NCBI RefSeq assembly: GCF_000255655.1
Contig: NZ_JH636436.1
Location: forward strand, 1-64,000
DNA: 64,000 nt
Direction of reading: 5' to 3'
Origin: Schlesneria paludicola DSM 18645
Lineage (GTDB): Bacteria > Planctomycetota > Planctomycetia > Planctomycetales > Planctomycetaceae
Positions within the stretch are counted from its first letter, which is position 1. Each line of letters begins with the position of its first letter. Below, in pieces: positions 54,450-62,241 of this stretch. The position numbers and the translations under genes are program-made. A model generated the notes under the pieces. It worked only from the letters and a program-made list of their open reading frames with translations, made no database searches and was not told the DNA's origin.

Positions 54450-56429
54450 ATGCGTCAAATTGGTCTGACCCTGCTGATCGTTGCGGGATTGGCTTCGCAG
54501 GTTTGGTCCAGCGACACCGCGACGCCCATTCTCGGACAGAAGGTTGCCGAGTTCACATTGAAGGATGCGCGTGGCAAGCCGTATTCGCTCAGCCAGTTTG
54601 CAACGAAGCCCATCGTCGTGCTGGCCGTCTTGGGGACCGAATGTCCGCTCGCCAAGCAGTACGCGATCAAACTGCAAAAGCTGGCCGAGCAGTACGAAGA
54701 TCGTGGGGTGGTGGTTCTTGCCCTGGATGCCAACCGGCAGGATTCTCTCGTCGAAATCGCGGCGTTCGCCAAAACGAACTCGCTGACGTTCCCCATTCTC
54801 AAAGATTTGAATCAGCAGGTGGCCGACGCCATTGGCGCCACCCGAACACCCGAGGTCGTGGTGTTGGATGCGCAGCGCGTGGTGCGTTATCGCGGCCGTG
54901 TCGATGATCAATTCGCAGTGGGGGGGAAATCACGTAAGGTGGCCACGCGCGATGACCTGAAAATTGCCCTGGACGAATTGTTGAGCGGCAAGGTGGTCAG
55001 CGTTCCCGAAACCTCGGCCATCGGGTGCCTGATCGGTCGGGCTCGTGAAGCGAAAAATGATGCGACCGTGACCTATTCCAATCAGGTCGCTCGTGTCCTG
55101 CAGAAGCACTGTGTCGAGTGTCATCGTCCTGGTGAGATCGCGCCGTTCAGCCTGACGGACTATCAGGAAGTCGCGGGCTGGGCCGACATGATGGTGGAAG
55201 TCACAAGATCGCAGCAGATGCCTCCGTGGCATGCCTCGCCCGAGTTTGGTCATTTTGCCAATGAGCGGCGGATGGCGCCCGAAGAACTGCAGATCCTGCA
55301 GGATTGGGCCGCGGCGGGTGCGCCGGAAGGGAACCCGGCCGACCTCCCCGCTCCGAAAACCTATACCGAAGGCTGGCAGTTGCCACGTCAGCCGGACCAC
55401 GTTGTCTGGATGTCGGACAAGACCTTCAAAGTTCCGGATACCGGTACCGTCAAGTACCAGTACTTTGCCGTCGATGCTGGTTTTGCGGAAGACAAATGGG
55501 TGACCGCCGCGGAAGTCATTCCGGGCAATCGTGCGGTGGTCCACCATGTCATCGTCTTCATGTCGACCGACGACAAGGTTTCTGATGAAGAGCGGCAGTT
55601 TGTGACGGCATATGTGCCCGGATTGCGAGTCACGCCGTTGCCCAAGGGGATGGCAAAGCGGGTGCCCAAAGGGGCCAAGTTCATCTTCCAGATGCACTAC
55701 ACTCCGAATGGCGTGGCGACCGAAGACCGGTCCCAAGTCGGTTTGATTTTTGCCGATTCCGCGGATATCCAGTACGAAGTCAAAACGGCCGTCAACGTCA
55801 ATCGCCGTTTCAAGATCCAGCCGCAACTCGACAATCAAGCGTTCGATTCGCGCGAAGTCACGTTCCCGATTGACGTAAAACTGCTCTCGCTCTCACCGCA
55901 TATGCACTTGCGAGGCAAATCGTTCCGCTATGAATTGACGCTGCCCGATGGCACCACGGAAACGCTGCTCGACGTACCGCACTATGATTTCAACTGGCAA
56001 ACGGGATATCGATTAAGCGAGCCGCGGACATTGCCCAAGGGGGCGAAAATCAAAAGCTTCGCCGCATTCGACAACTCGCCAAACAACCTTGCGAATCCTG
56101 ATCCCTCGAAAACCGTGACCTGGGGCGAGCAGTCCTGGGATGAGATGCTGCTAGGGTATTTCGACATCGCCATCGATCGAAAAACCAGTGACGCCATGGC
56201 CCAGACGGCAGCATCCGGAAGCAAACCTCGTGACCCTCAAGAGGTCGTCAAACGTGTCCTGCAGGCCGTCGATAAGAACAAGGACGGCAAGGTCACGCGC
56301 GATGAGATCGGACCCACACAAAAGCCGCTCTTCGACAAACTCGACACCGATAAAAACGACATCGTGACGCGCGAAGAAATCCTCAAGGGCCTGCCGGAAC
56401 TGATGAAGCTGTTTCCGTTGCAGTTGTAA
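54450..56429 (+). CDS. Exported redoxin / c-heme / copper-monooxygenase-like / EF-hand fusion
   Basis: 659 aa with signal peptide (IGLTLLIVAGLASQVWS). Domains in order: AhpC/TSA redoxin (about 25-180; GTECPLAKQY with single Cys65, PEVVVLD); a c-type heme site CVECH (221-225) in a short cytochrome-like module with MPPWHA; a domain like Cu type II monooxygenases (about 320-580) with His365-His366 in VVHHVIVF, His416 in QMHY and His484/486 in PHMHLRG; and two EF-hand loops near the C-terminus (DKNKDGKVTRDE, DTDKNDIVTREE). Probably a periplasmic oxidoreductase in which heme and copper sites exchange electrons. The substrate is unknown. Confidence 0.87.
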   Translation: MRQIGLTLLIVAGLASQVWSSDTATPILGQKVAEFTLKDARGKPYSLSQFATKPIVVLAVLGTECPLAKQYAIKLQKLAEQYEDRGVVVLALDANRQDSLVEIAAFAKTNSLTFPILKDLNQQVADAIGATRTPEVVVLDAQRVVRYRGRVDDQFAVGGKSRKVATRDDLKIALDELLSGKVVSVPETSAIGCLIGRAREAKNDATVTYSNQVARVLQKHCVECHRPGEIAPFSLTDYQEVAGWADMMVEVTRSQQMPPWHASPEFGHFANERRMAPEELQILQDWAAAGAPEGNPADLPAPKTYTEGWQLPRQPDHVVWMSDKTFKVPDTGTVKYQYFAVDAGFAEDKWVTAAEVIPGNRAVVHHVIVFMSTDDKVSDEERQFVTAYVPGLRVTPLPKGMAKRVPKGAKFIFQMHYTPNGVATEDRSQVGLIFADSADIQYEVKTAVNVNRRFKIQPQLDNQAFDSREVTFPIDVKLLSLSPHMHLRGKSFRYELTLPDGTTETLLDVPHYDFNWQTGYRLSEPRTLPKGAKIKSFAAFDNSPNNLANPDPSKTVTWGEQSWDEMLLGYFDIAIDRKTSDAMAQTAASGSKPRDPQEVVKRVLQAVDKNKDGKVTRDEIGPTQKPLFDKLDTDKNDIVTREEILKGLPELMKLFPLQL

Positions 56430-56566
56430 AAGACAGGCCTCAGTCTGACGGGGATCGAGGTGTTGATCTGGAGCGGGCCGTCACCATGATCGCTTTGGCT
56501 GACTGCACTGGCAATTCGCCGACTGCTTGGTTGGCGAATTGCTCCGCGTGTTCCCTGTTGTTCTCT

Positions 56567-56592
56567 CGTAACCAAGCTCCCGCTTGGTTACG
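56567..56592 (+). repeat. REP-like palindrome, copy 6
   Basis: Arms CGTAACCAAGC / GCTTGGTTACG with TCCC loop, a fourth stem version again fully paired. Like copy 3 it is followed within about 80 bp by an AGTCC(G/C)GCAGG motif. Confidence 0.85.
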
Positions 56593-56694
56593 CCGCAGCG
56601 ATCTCATTTTTATGAGGGAGCACGTCTGCGGCCAATGGTCGCGTCGAGCGTTCTCTTAAGTCCCGCAGGAAATGTCACGGTTGGCTCCCAATTC

Positions 56695-56735
56695 GCAAGC
56701 ATGCCTTCACGGCAACGCCGTGAAGGCATGCTTGC
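56695..56735. repeat. Long hairpin, 18-bp arms
   Basis: GCAAGCATGCCTTCACGG and its exact reverse complement around CAACG, between convergent genes. It could be a bidirectional terminator or part of a mobile repeat; it is unlike the REP-like family. Confidence 0.75.
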
Positions 56736-56753
56736 CACGGCAGCGATCGGAGG

Positions 56754-56809
56754 GTGTTGTACTAAAGGGGACTGGCACCTTGCGGAGTCAGTCCCCTTTA
56801 GTACAACAC
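56754..56809. terminator. Long hairpin between convergent genes, 21-bp arms
   Basis: A perfect 21-bp inverted repeat (left arm 56754-56774 starts GTGTTGTACTAAAGGGG, right arm 56789-56809) with a 14-nt loop, eleven bases before the stop of the minus-strand EF-hand gene. Its position between convergent genes suggests a bidirectional terminator; no T tracts flank it, and it could also be a dispersed repeat. Confidence 0.5.
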
Positions 56810-56819
56810 GCCGTTTGGC

Positions 56820-58550
56820 TTACCGCTCTGAAATTTCGCCGACGACTTTGTTGGCGAAATGTTCCGCTTCCGAGAGGTCGATAAATCCGTCCGCGTTTTG
56901 GTCCAGTTCGTCAAAACTGGTCAGCTCGCCAAGGAACTCGCCCTGCGAAACTTCACCGTCCCGATTCTTATCCATCTTGCGGAACCAGATCGGACCCAGC
57001 GGTTTCTCGGTCAGCTGTCCGGCGATATTCATCCCGGCCGGCATCGTGATTCCCCCGCCCAGGACATTCAACGTCCCGCGTGAGACCGTCAGTTGATACT
57101 GCAGTGGAATTTCATTTTCGGACAATTGCCCGTCATGATCGCGATCCCAAAGGGGCAGCTTTGCCGCAGCGGCCTGTAATTCACGGAACGACAGGCGGCG
57201 ATCTCGGTCGGAGTCCAGGATTTCAAAAAGTGTCCGCCCCTGTTCGGTCACGGTCAGGATGGTACGGCTGCGAGCCGCATCGAAACGCATCTTGAAATAA
57301 GGCACTGCCTCGTCCAAAAACAGCTTACCGTTTTGATCGGTGTCCAGACTCTGGAATGTGGCGCCAAGGAATAATGCTTCGTTGGCCTCGGTACGTTCGA
57401 GATACCCATTGTTATCTTGATCGAGCATCCTCCACAGCGGTTTGAGAAACGGTTCGATCGTGGTGGCGTCGTCAAATCGTTGGCGGTTGATGCTGAGTTG
57501 CGTCGATCCCAGGTTGACGTTCACCGCACCGTCCGAGGTGATGACAATTCTGTCGTTCAGTTCAAGGCGGCCCGATTCGGCAATTAACGGTTCCAGCGAG
57601 TCACCTTGGATCGTGATAGTCAGGGCTGGTTCGGGAGTCGTCAAGAATTGCCGCAGTTCATCAAAATCCAATTGCCCATCCCCGTCGCCGTCGAAGCGAT
57701 CAAAGGCCTCTTTCGTCAAACCCAATTCCTCGGGATTCAACTTCTGATTGCGTGATGGCGCTGATTCGGGCGCGGACTTGAACTGGGCGCTTGCCACGGC
57801 TTTGGGGCGAGCATTCACGTCATACTTCTCGATGAGCCGCCGGAGTTGCTTCGAGAGCGATTCACCTGAACCGAGTCCTAGGAACGGGGGAAGTCCCTGC
57901 TGAGCGGTCACCGTCATCTGAACCTGGTTCTGTCCCGGGATGTTGATCGGGTTCAGTTCGGCGATACTGATCGTTTCGTCCCCGTCGAGATCAAACTTGC
58001 GCAAGGTTTTGAGCGCACCCATCAGTTCTTCGGTCGACAGTTTCCGATCGCCATCCAGGTCCAGGCGGGCAAATAGGGGCGGTTCCGAACTGGTTTGTGC
58101 CTGCCTGCCTCGACGATTGGCCCCTGTCTGTGCTCGGGTCTGGAACTGCATGACGAAGGGGTGCAGTCCGATCCGCTTGAAATAGGTCAAAAGTTCCGAC
58201 CGCGAGATCTTGCCATCGGCAGGGCTGACGTCGGGTATCAGATTGGGCGAGACCACTTCCGTTGTGGGGACCAGTTGTGCTTGCACAACGTCGCGCGGCG
58301 TCAGAATCTTCCCACGGGCTTCTTCGACCGTAACGACGGAATCGCCGTTCGCATCGAGCGATTTCATCAAGTCGTCGACGTAGCTTTCGAATAGCTGCTG
58401 GGGAGAATGGCCCGCAATCTGGATTTGAAATTTCATGACGATCACGCCCGAATCACCCAGATACGTCACGTATTGCGGATTGTCCCGCACATCGTCTGCA
58501 AGGACGAGCGTGGTCATCATCAGCAATAAGAGGGGGGCGTAAAGTTTCAT
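56820..58550 (-). CDS. Exported multi-EF-hand protein
   Basis: 576 aa with a signal peptide (LYAPLLLLMMTTLVLADD). About ten calcium-binding EF-hand loops are spread through it, e.g. DANGDSVVTVEEA, DLDGDRKLSTEEL, DGDGDGQLDFDEL, DQDNNGYLERTEA, DKNRDGEVSQGEF and DQNADGFIDLSEA, separated by beta-rich pieces. It is likely a periplasmic calcium-binding protein. It begins 9 bp after the DUF1501 gene and ends a three-gene unit. Confidence 0.9.
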   Translation of the reverse strand: MKLYAPLLLLMMTTLVLADDVRDNPQYVTYLGDSGVIVMKFQIQIAGHSPQQLFESYVDDLMKSLDANGDSVVTVEEARGKILTPRDVVQAQLVPTTEVVSPNLIPDVSPADGKISRSELLTYFKRIGLHPFVMQFQTRAQTGANRRGRQAQTSSEPPLFARLDLDGDRKLSTEELMGALKTLRKFDLDGDETISIAELNPINIPGQNQVQMTVTAQQGLPPFLGLGSGESLSKQLRRLIEKYDVNARPKAVASAQFKSAPESAPSRNQKLNPEELGLTKEAFDRFDGDGDGQLDFDELRQFLTTPEPALTITIQGDSLEPLIAESGRLELNDRIVITSDGAVNVNLGSTQLSINRQRFDDATTIEPFLKPLWRMLDQDNNGYLERTEANEALFLGATFQSLDTDQNGKLFLDEAVPYFKMRFDAARSRTILTVTEQGRTLFEILDSDRDRRLSFRELQAAAAKLPLWDRDHDGQLSENEIPLQYQLTVSRGTLNVLGGGITMPAGMNIAGQLTEKPLGPIWFRKMDKNRDGEVSQGEFLGELTSFDELDQNADGFIDLSEAEHFANKVVGEISER

Positions 58551-58559
58551 GACGTCCGG

Positions 58560-59906
58560 CTACAAGATCTCGGTAATCGGCTTGGCCGAGGGGTCCGCCA
58601 GTCGAATTGGTCGACCGACGTTGGAGATGTTCTGTTTCATCGAGTCGAGTCCCAGGACCTGGCACATTGTGGCGAACAGATCCTGCACCGATACGGGGCG
58701 ATCTTCCACTTTCATGCCATCCGCGGTCGTCCGGCCGATCGCCTGACCGGCTTTGATTCCGCCGCCGCAAAGCACCGAGGACCAGGCATTGGGGAAGTGG
58801 TCGCGGCCGATTTGAGGATTGATCTTGGGGGTTCGCCCGAATTCGCCCATCCAAAGGATCAACGTCGAATCGAGCAGTCCGCGGCTTTGAAGATCGGTCA
58901 TCAGCGTGGCCCAGGCGGGGTCCAGCACTTGCAGCAGGCTTTTCAGCGCGGTGAAGTTCTGCGTGTGCGTGTCCCAGGCAAATGTCTGGTTGTTTCCCAC
59001 ACCATTGAGAGAGACTTCGACAAACGGGACACCGCGTTCAACCAATCGACGTGCGAGCAGGCACGCTTGTCCAAACTGATTTCGTCCGTAGGCCTCGCGC
59101 AGGGAAGCCGGTTCGTCATCGAGATTGAAGGCCTTGACCGCCTCGGACCGCATCATCCGTACAGCCGCCGCGTACGCCGACCGGTGGCTCGCGGATGTCA
59201 GGCCCGGACGTTCCGCGCCAAAATCGTTCTCCAGATCGCCGAGCAGCGAGAGGCGTGCATCGGCTCGCGCGATGTCGATCCCCTGCGGCAACGCCAGATT
59301 CTTGACGGCCAGCGATTGGTCGTAGGCCATGCCGTTCGCAGTGGGGGCAGGGCGATTGGCATCGCCGACGATCAGCGGCGCGAAATTGGGACCGAGAAAG
59401 CCAGGCCCATACGCCGCCGGACTGAATTGTGTATAGGGAGCCACCGCAACGAAGTTGGGAAGGTCGGAATTTTCTTGTCCCAGTTCCTTGCTGAACAGCG
59501 AACCCAGCGTCGGATAGTCGATCGGACCTTGCGGCAGATTACCTGTTCGCAGCAGATACGTCGCCCGCGTATGATCGCCTTCCTTGGTACTCATCGAACG
59601 GATGGGAACGCAGTGGTGCATCATCTTCGCGACGTTGGGCAGATGCTCGCAAATCTGAATCCCGGGTACGGACGTTTCGATCGGCTTGAACGAGCCGCCG
59701 TTCTCATGGCCGGGCTTCATATCGAACGTGTCTGTTTGCGATGGTCCACCGGTCATCCAGAGCAGGATCACAGAACGTCGTCGCCCCGGTGCCTGGCTGG
59801 CTTCCTCGGCCAAGGCCGGCAGCCAGCGTGACATCGATGCACCGAAGGTGCCGCACGCCGACAATTTCATCATGTCACGGCGGGACAGTGGGGATGTGGG
59901 TCTCAT
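58560..59906 (-). CDS. DUF1501 protein with Tat signal
   Basis: About 448 aa from the ATG at 59906, which has GGAG 8 nt upstream. A twin-arginine signal is seen (SPLSRRDMMKLSACGTFGAS). DUF1501 blocks: ILLWMTGGPSQTDTFDMKPGH, PSLGSLF-type YPTLGSLFSKELG, RGVPFVEVSLNG, WDTHTQNF, LILWMGEFGRTPKIN, GRDHFPNAWSSVLCGGGIKAGQ. Alkaline-phosphatase/sulfatase-superfamily-like fold, exported, activity unproven. It is usually co-encoded with DUF1549/DUF1553, as here. Confidence 0.94.
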   Translation of the reverse strand: MRPTSPLSRRDMMKLSACGTFGASMSRWLPALAEEASQAPGRRRSVILLWMTGGPSQTDTFDMKPGHENGGSFKPIETSVPGIQICEHLPNVAKMMHHCVPIRSMSTKEGDHTRATYLLRTGNLPQGPIDYPTLGSLFSKELGQENSDLPNFVAVAPYTQFSPAAYGPGFLGPNFAPLIVGDANRPAPTANGMAYDQSLAVKNLALPQGIDIARADARLSLLGDLENDFGAERPGLTSASHRSAYAAAVRMMRSEAVKAFNLDDEPASLREAYGRNQFGQACLLARRLVERGVPFVEVSLNGVGNNQTFAWDTHTQNFTALKSLLQVLDPAWATLMTDLQSRGLLDSTLILWMGEFGRTPKINPQIGRDHFPNAWSSVLCGGGIKAGQAIGRTTADGMKVEDRPVSVQDLFATMCQVLGLDSMKQNISNVGRPIRLADPSAKPITEIL

Positions 59907-59953
59907 AATCAAGCTCCACTCAAATCAAAAATCAAAGTGGTCAATGGGCGGCG

Positions 59954-61615
59954 CTAGTGATTGAACAGGAATTCAGAGCTGTTGAGCAAGGCCCAGAACA
60001 GGTCGGCCAGCGCCTGCTTCTGATTTTTGGAAGGACCGCCTTCGTCGACGAATCGAATCAGACGGTCCAGTTCTTCGGGGCGAGGCTTTCGCGTGAGTGT
60101 CGCCAGATACAGGGCCTCAATCCTTGCGGCTGTTGTCATCCGGGGGAATTCGGTGATGGCCGTCAGCGTCGCGCTCTGCTCCAGGCTGGTTGCCGATGCG
60201 GTGAACTGACCGTTCATGAGCGCCAGCGCCTGCAGGATGGATGTCTGTCGCTCGGTCGGGGATTTGTTGTCCGGGGCGAACAGTTCCAGAAATTCGATCT
60301 TCGGCGTTGATTGATTGAATTGGAACGGCTGCGACGACTCGAACGGTTCGAGATATCCGATCGCCACGGCGATCGAATCAAACAATTGCTCGCCCGTCAG
60401 GCCCTGGACGGCCATCCGTGCGAACTGCTGCGGCTCACTTTGGCTCGGATCTGTTTTCCGGCTGCTGCGCTGATAGGTCTTCGAGGCGACGATTCCGCGA
60501 ATCAAAAACTTCACGTCGAATTGATGCGCCGTGAATGATGCCGCCAGTTCATCGAGCAGTTCGGGATGACTGGGGCGGTTGTTGGCGCCGAAATCATCCA
60601 CGGGGTCAACAATTCCCACTCCGAACAGATGGCCCCAGATGCGGTTGGCCGTTGATTTGGCGAAGTAGGGGTTCTGTTTCGACGTCAGCCAGTCGGCCAG
60701 GGTTCGACGCGAACTGATCTTCGTCCGCCATTGCGGCTGCGTACCGTCGAGGTACGTGGCCTGCACGACGGTCTCGTGGTCTGGGATCGTTAGCTCGCGG
60801 CGGTCGAACACTTCTTTGACTTGTCCGATCGAATCGTCGGTCCGGTTAATCCGCTCGATCCCGGCGAAGAATGCGGCATAACCCCAGAACTGTTCCTGCT
60901 TCCAGGCGTCGTAGGGATGATTGTGGCACTGGGCACACTCGATGCGAATTCCCATGAACATTCGCGAGGTCGCGGCCGCCAGATTTTCGGGCTTGATCTG
61001 CTTCGTGGTGAAAAATGCAATGGGCGAAAGGCTGCCCGGGTTCTGCATGACCGAGGTCATGCCGCGTTCTCCCGCCAGGGGCGTTGTCAGCAATTCATAA
61101 ACGAGCGCGTCGTAAGGAGTGTTGTTGCCTAGGTGCTGCCGCAGCCAGGCCTGAAATCCGGGTCGCTGTGCGAGCGCCTGAAAATCCGTCGCCGATTCGG
61201 GCAACATGACCCGCGTCCAGAAATTACTGAAATTTGTGATGTACTGAGGGCTGTCCAGCAGATTGTCGACCAGCCGCCGCCGGCGAAGTGGTGACTGATC
61301 CGCCAGAAACTTGCGCGCGACAGAGACGGTGGGAATCGTTCCGCCAAGGTGCAGCGAAACGCGACGAAGGTATTCGGCATCGTCGGCGAGCGCCGCTTCC
61401 GTCACTTTGTCGGATTTCCATCGAGCCGAAATCCGGCGATCAATGGCATCCGCGAGATCCTGCACATCGTCGGCAGACACGATCTGCGGCACAGTCAGCA
61501 CAACCGCGGATACGGCGACAATCGACATGGCCACTCGACACAGCCACCCTGCGTCCATCATTCTGGATCGACAGCCATCGATTTCGCTGGCCAGCAGGGG
61601 TGGGGAATGTCTCAT
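59954..61615 (-). CDS. DUF1549/DUF1553 protein
   Basis: 553 aa with ATG start and a hydrophobic signal (VAMSIVAVSAVVLTVPQIVSA). DUF1549 is recognised by AEYLRRVSLHLGGTIPTV, KFLADQSPLRRRRLVDNLLDSPQY and the CAQCHNHPYDAWKQEQFWGYAAFF site (CxxCH present, so heme or metal binding is possible); DUF1553 by RRTLADWLTSKQNPYFAKSTANRIWGHLFGVGIVDPVDDFG and HPELLDELAASF. The planctomycete family has no proven function. It is the first gene of the minus-strand unit, 47 bp before DUF1501. Confidence 0.94.
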   Translation of the reverse strand: MRHSPPLLASEIDGCRSRMMDAGWLCRVAMSIVAVSAVVLTVPQIVSADDVQDLADAIDRRISARWKSDKVTEAALADDAEYLRRVSLHLGGTIPTVSVARKFLADQSPLRRRRLVDNLLDSPQYITNFSNFWTRVMLPESATDFQALAQRPGFQAWLRQHLGNNTPYDALVYELLTTPLAGERGMTSVMQNPGSLSPIAFFTTKQIKPENLAAATSRMFMGIRIECAQCHNHPYDAWKQEQFWGYAAFFAGIERINRTDDSIGQVKEVFDRRELTIPDHETVVQATYLDGTQPQWRTKISSRRTLADWLTSKQNPYFAKSTANRIWGHLFGVGIVDPVDDFGANNRPSHPELLDELAASFTAHQFDVKFLIRGIVASKTYQRSSRKTDPSQSEPQQFARMAVQGLTGEQLFDSIAVAIGYLEPFESSQPFQFNQSTPKIEFLELFAPDNKSPTERQTSILQALALMNGQFTASATSLEQSATLTAITEFPRMTTAARIEALYLATLTRKPRPEELDRLIRFVDEGGPSKNQKQALADLFWALLNSSEFLFNH

Positions 61616-62241
61616 CAGGGGCCCTCGGTAATCCGTCGCGGCATGACGTCAGGAATGTGTCTCAAGGAATGACCTGCCAACAAAAATTGCGCGAAGCGTA
61701 CGGCGACGCCCAACAGATGAAATGCGACAGAAGAAGCAAGGCAGACTAAACACGCTGCAAAGATCAACCGCTCTCTCGAATCACTCTCACAAAGAGCAGG
61801 TTCAGGGCGAACGCAGATTATTGGCGATTTCCGATCGAAAACGTTTTGAGGAACTGTGACGAAGGAGATACCGTAAACATAACGCCGTCGATCACGAAAC
61901 CCACTGTGATTTTCGGCGATCTGCGAAAATCACGGAAGGCGAACTTGACCGCTTGACCATGAATTCGGGAATCATCGTTGTTACCATGATTCTTTTTACA
62001 GACGTAACGTCTGATTTGTCAAGCGAATTTCCGTTTCTTCCCGGCAAATCAAGGGGATTTGGCCACATTTTGCCCATGAATTGCCTGAGAAGTTTGCCCA
62101 CAAAATCTGTGGGAAAATGATCCGACTTGAGCGTGTTGCCGTTCAAATTCCTCGCCTGGATCGAATGGTACGTCTGCGCGGCATCAAAATTGATCGGCAG
62201 GTTTCTTCGTGGCGAGTGTTCTCAAACAGCGGAGTGGGCCC
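61616..62241. other. Intergenic between divergent genes
   Basis: 626 bp holding both divergent promoters. A 10-bp-arm hairpin (GTGATTTTCG / CGAAAATCAC, 61906-61933, 8-nt loop) is the only clear structure. No gene. Confidence 0.5.
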
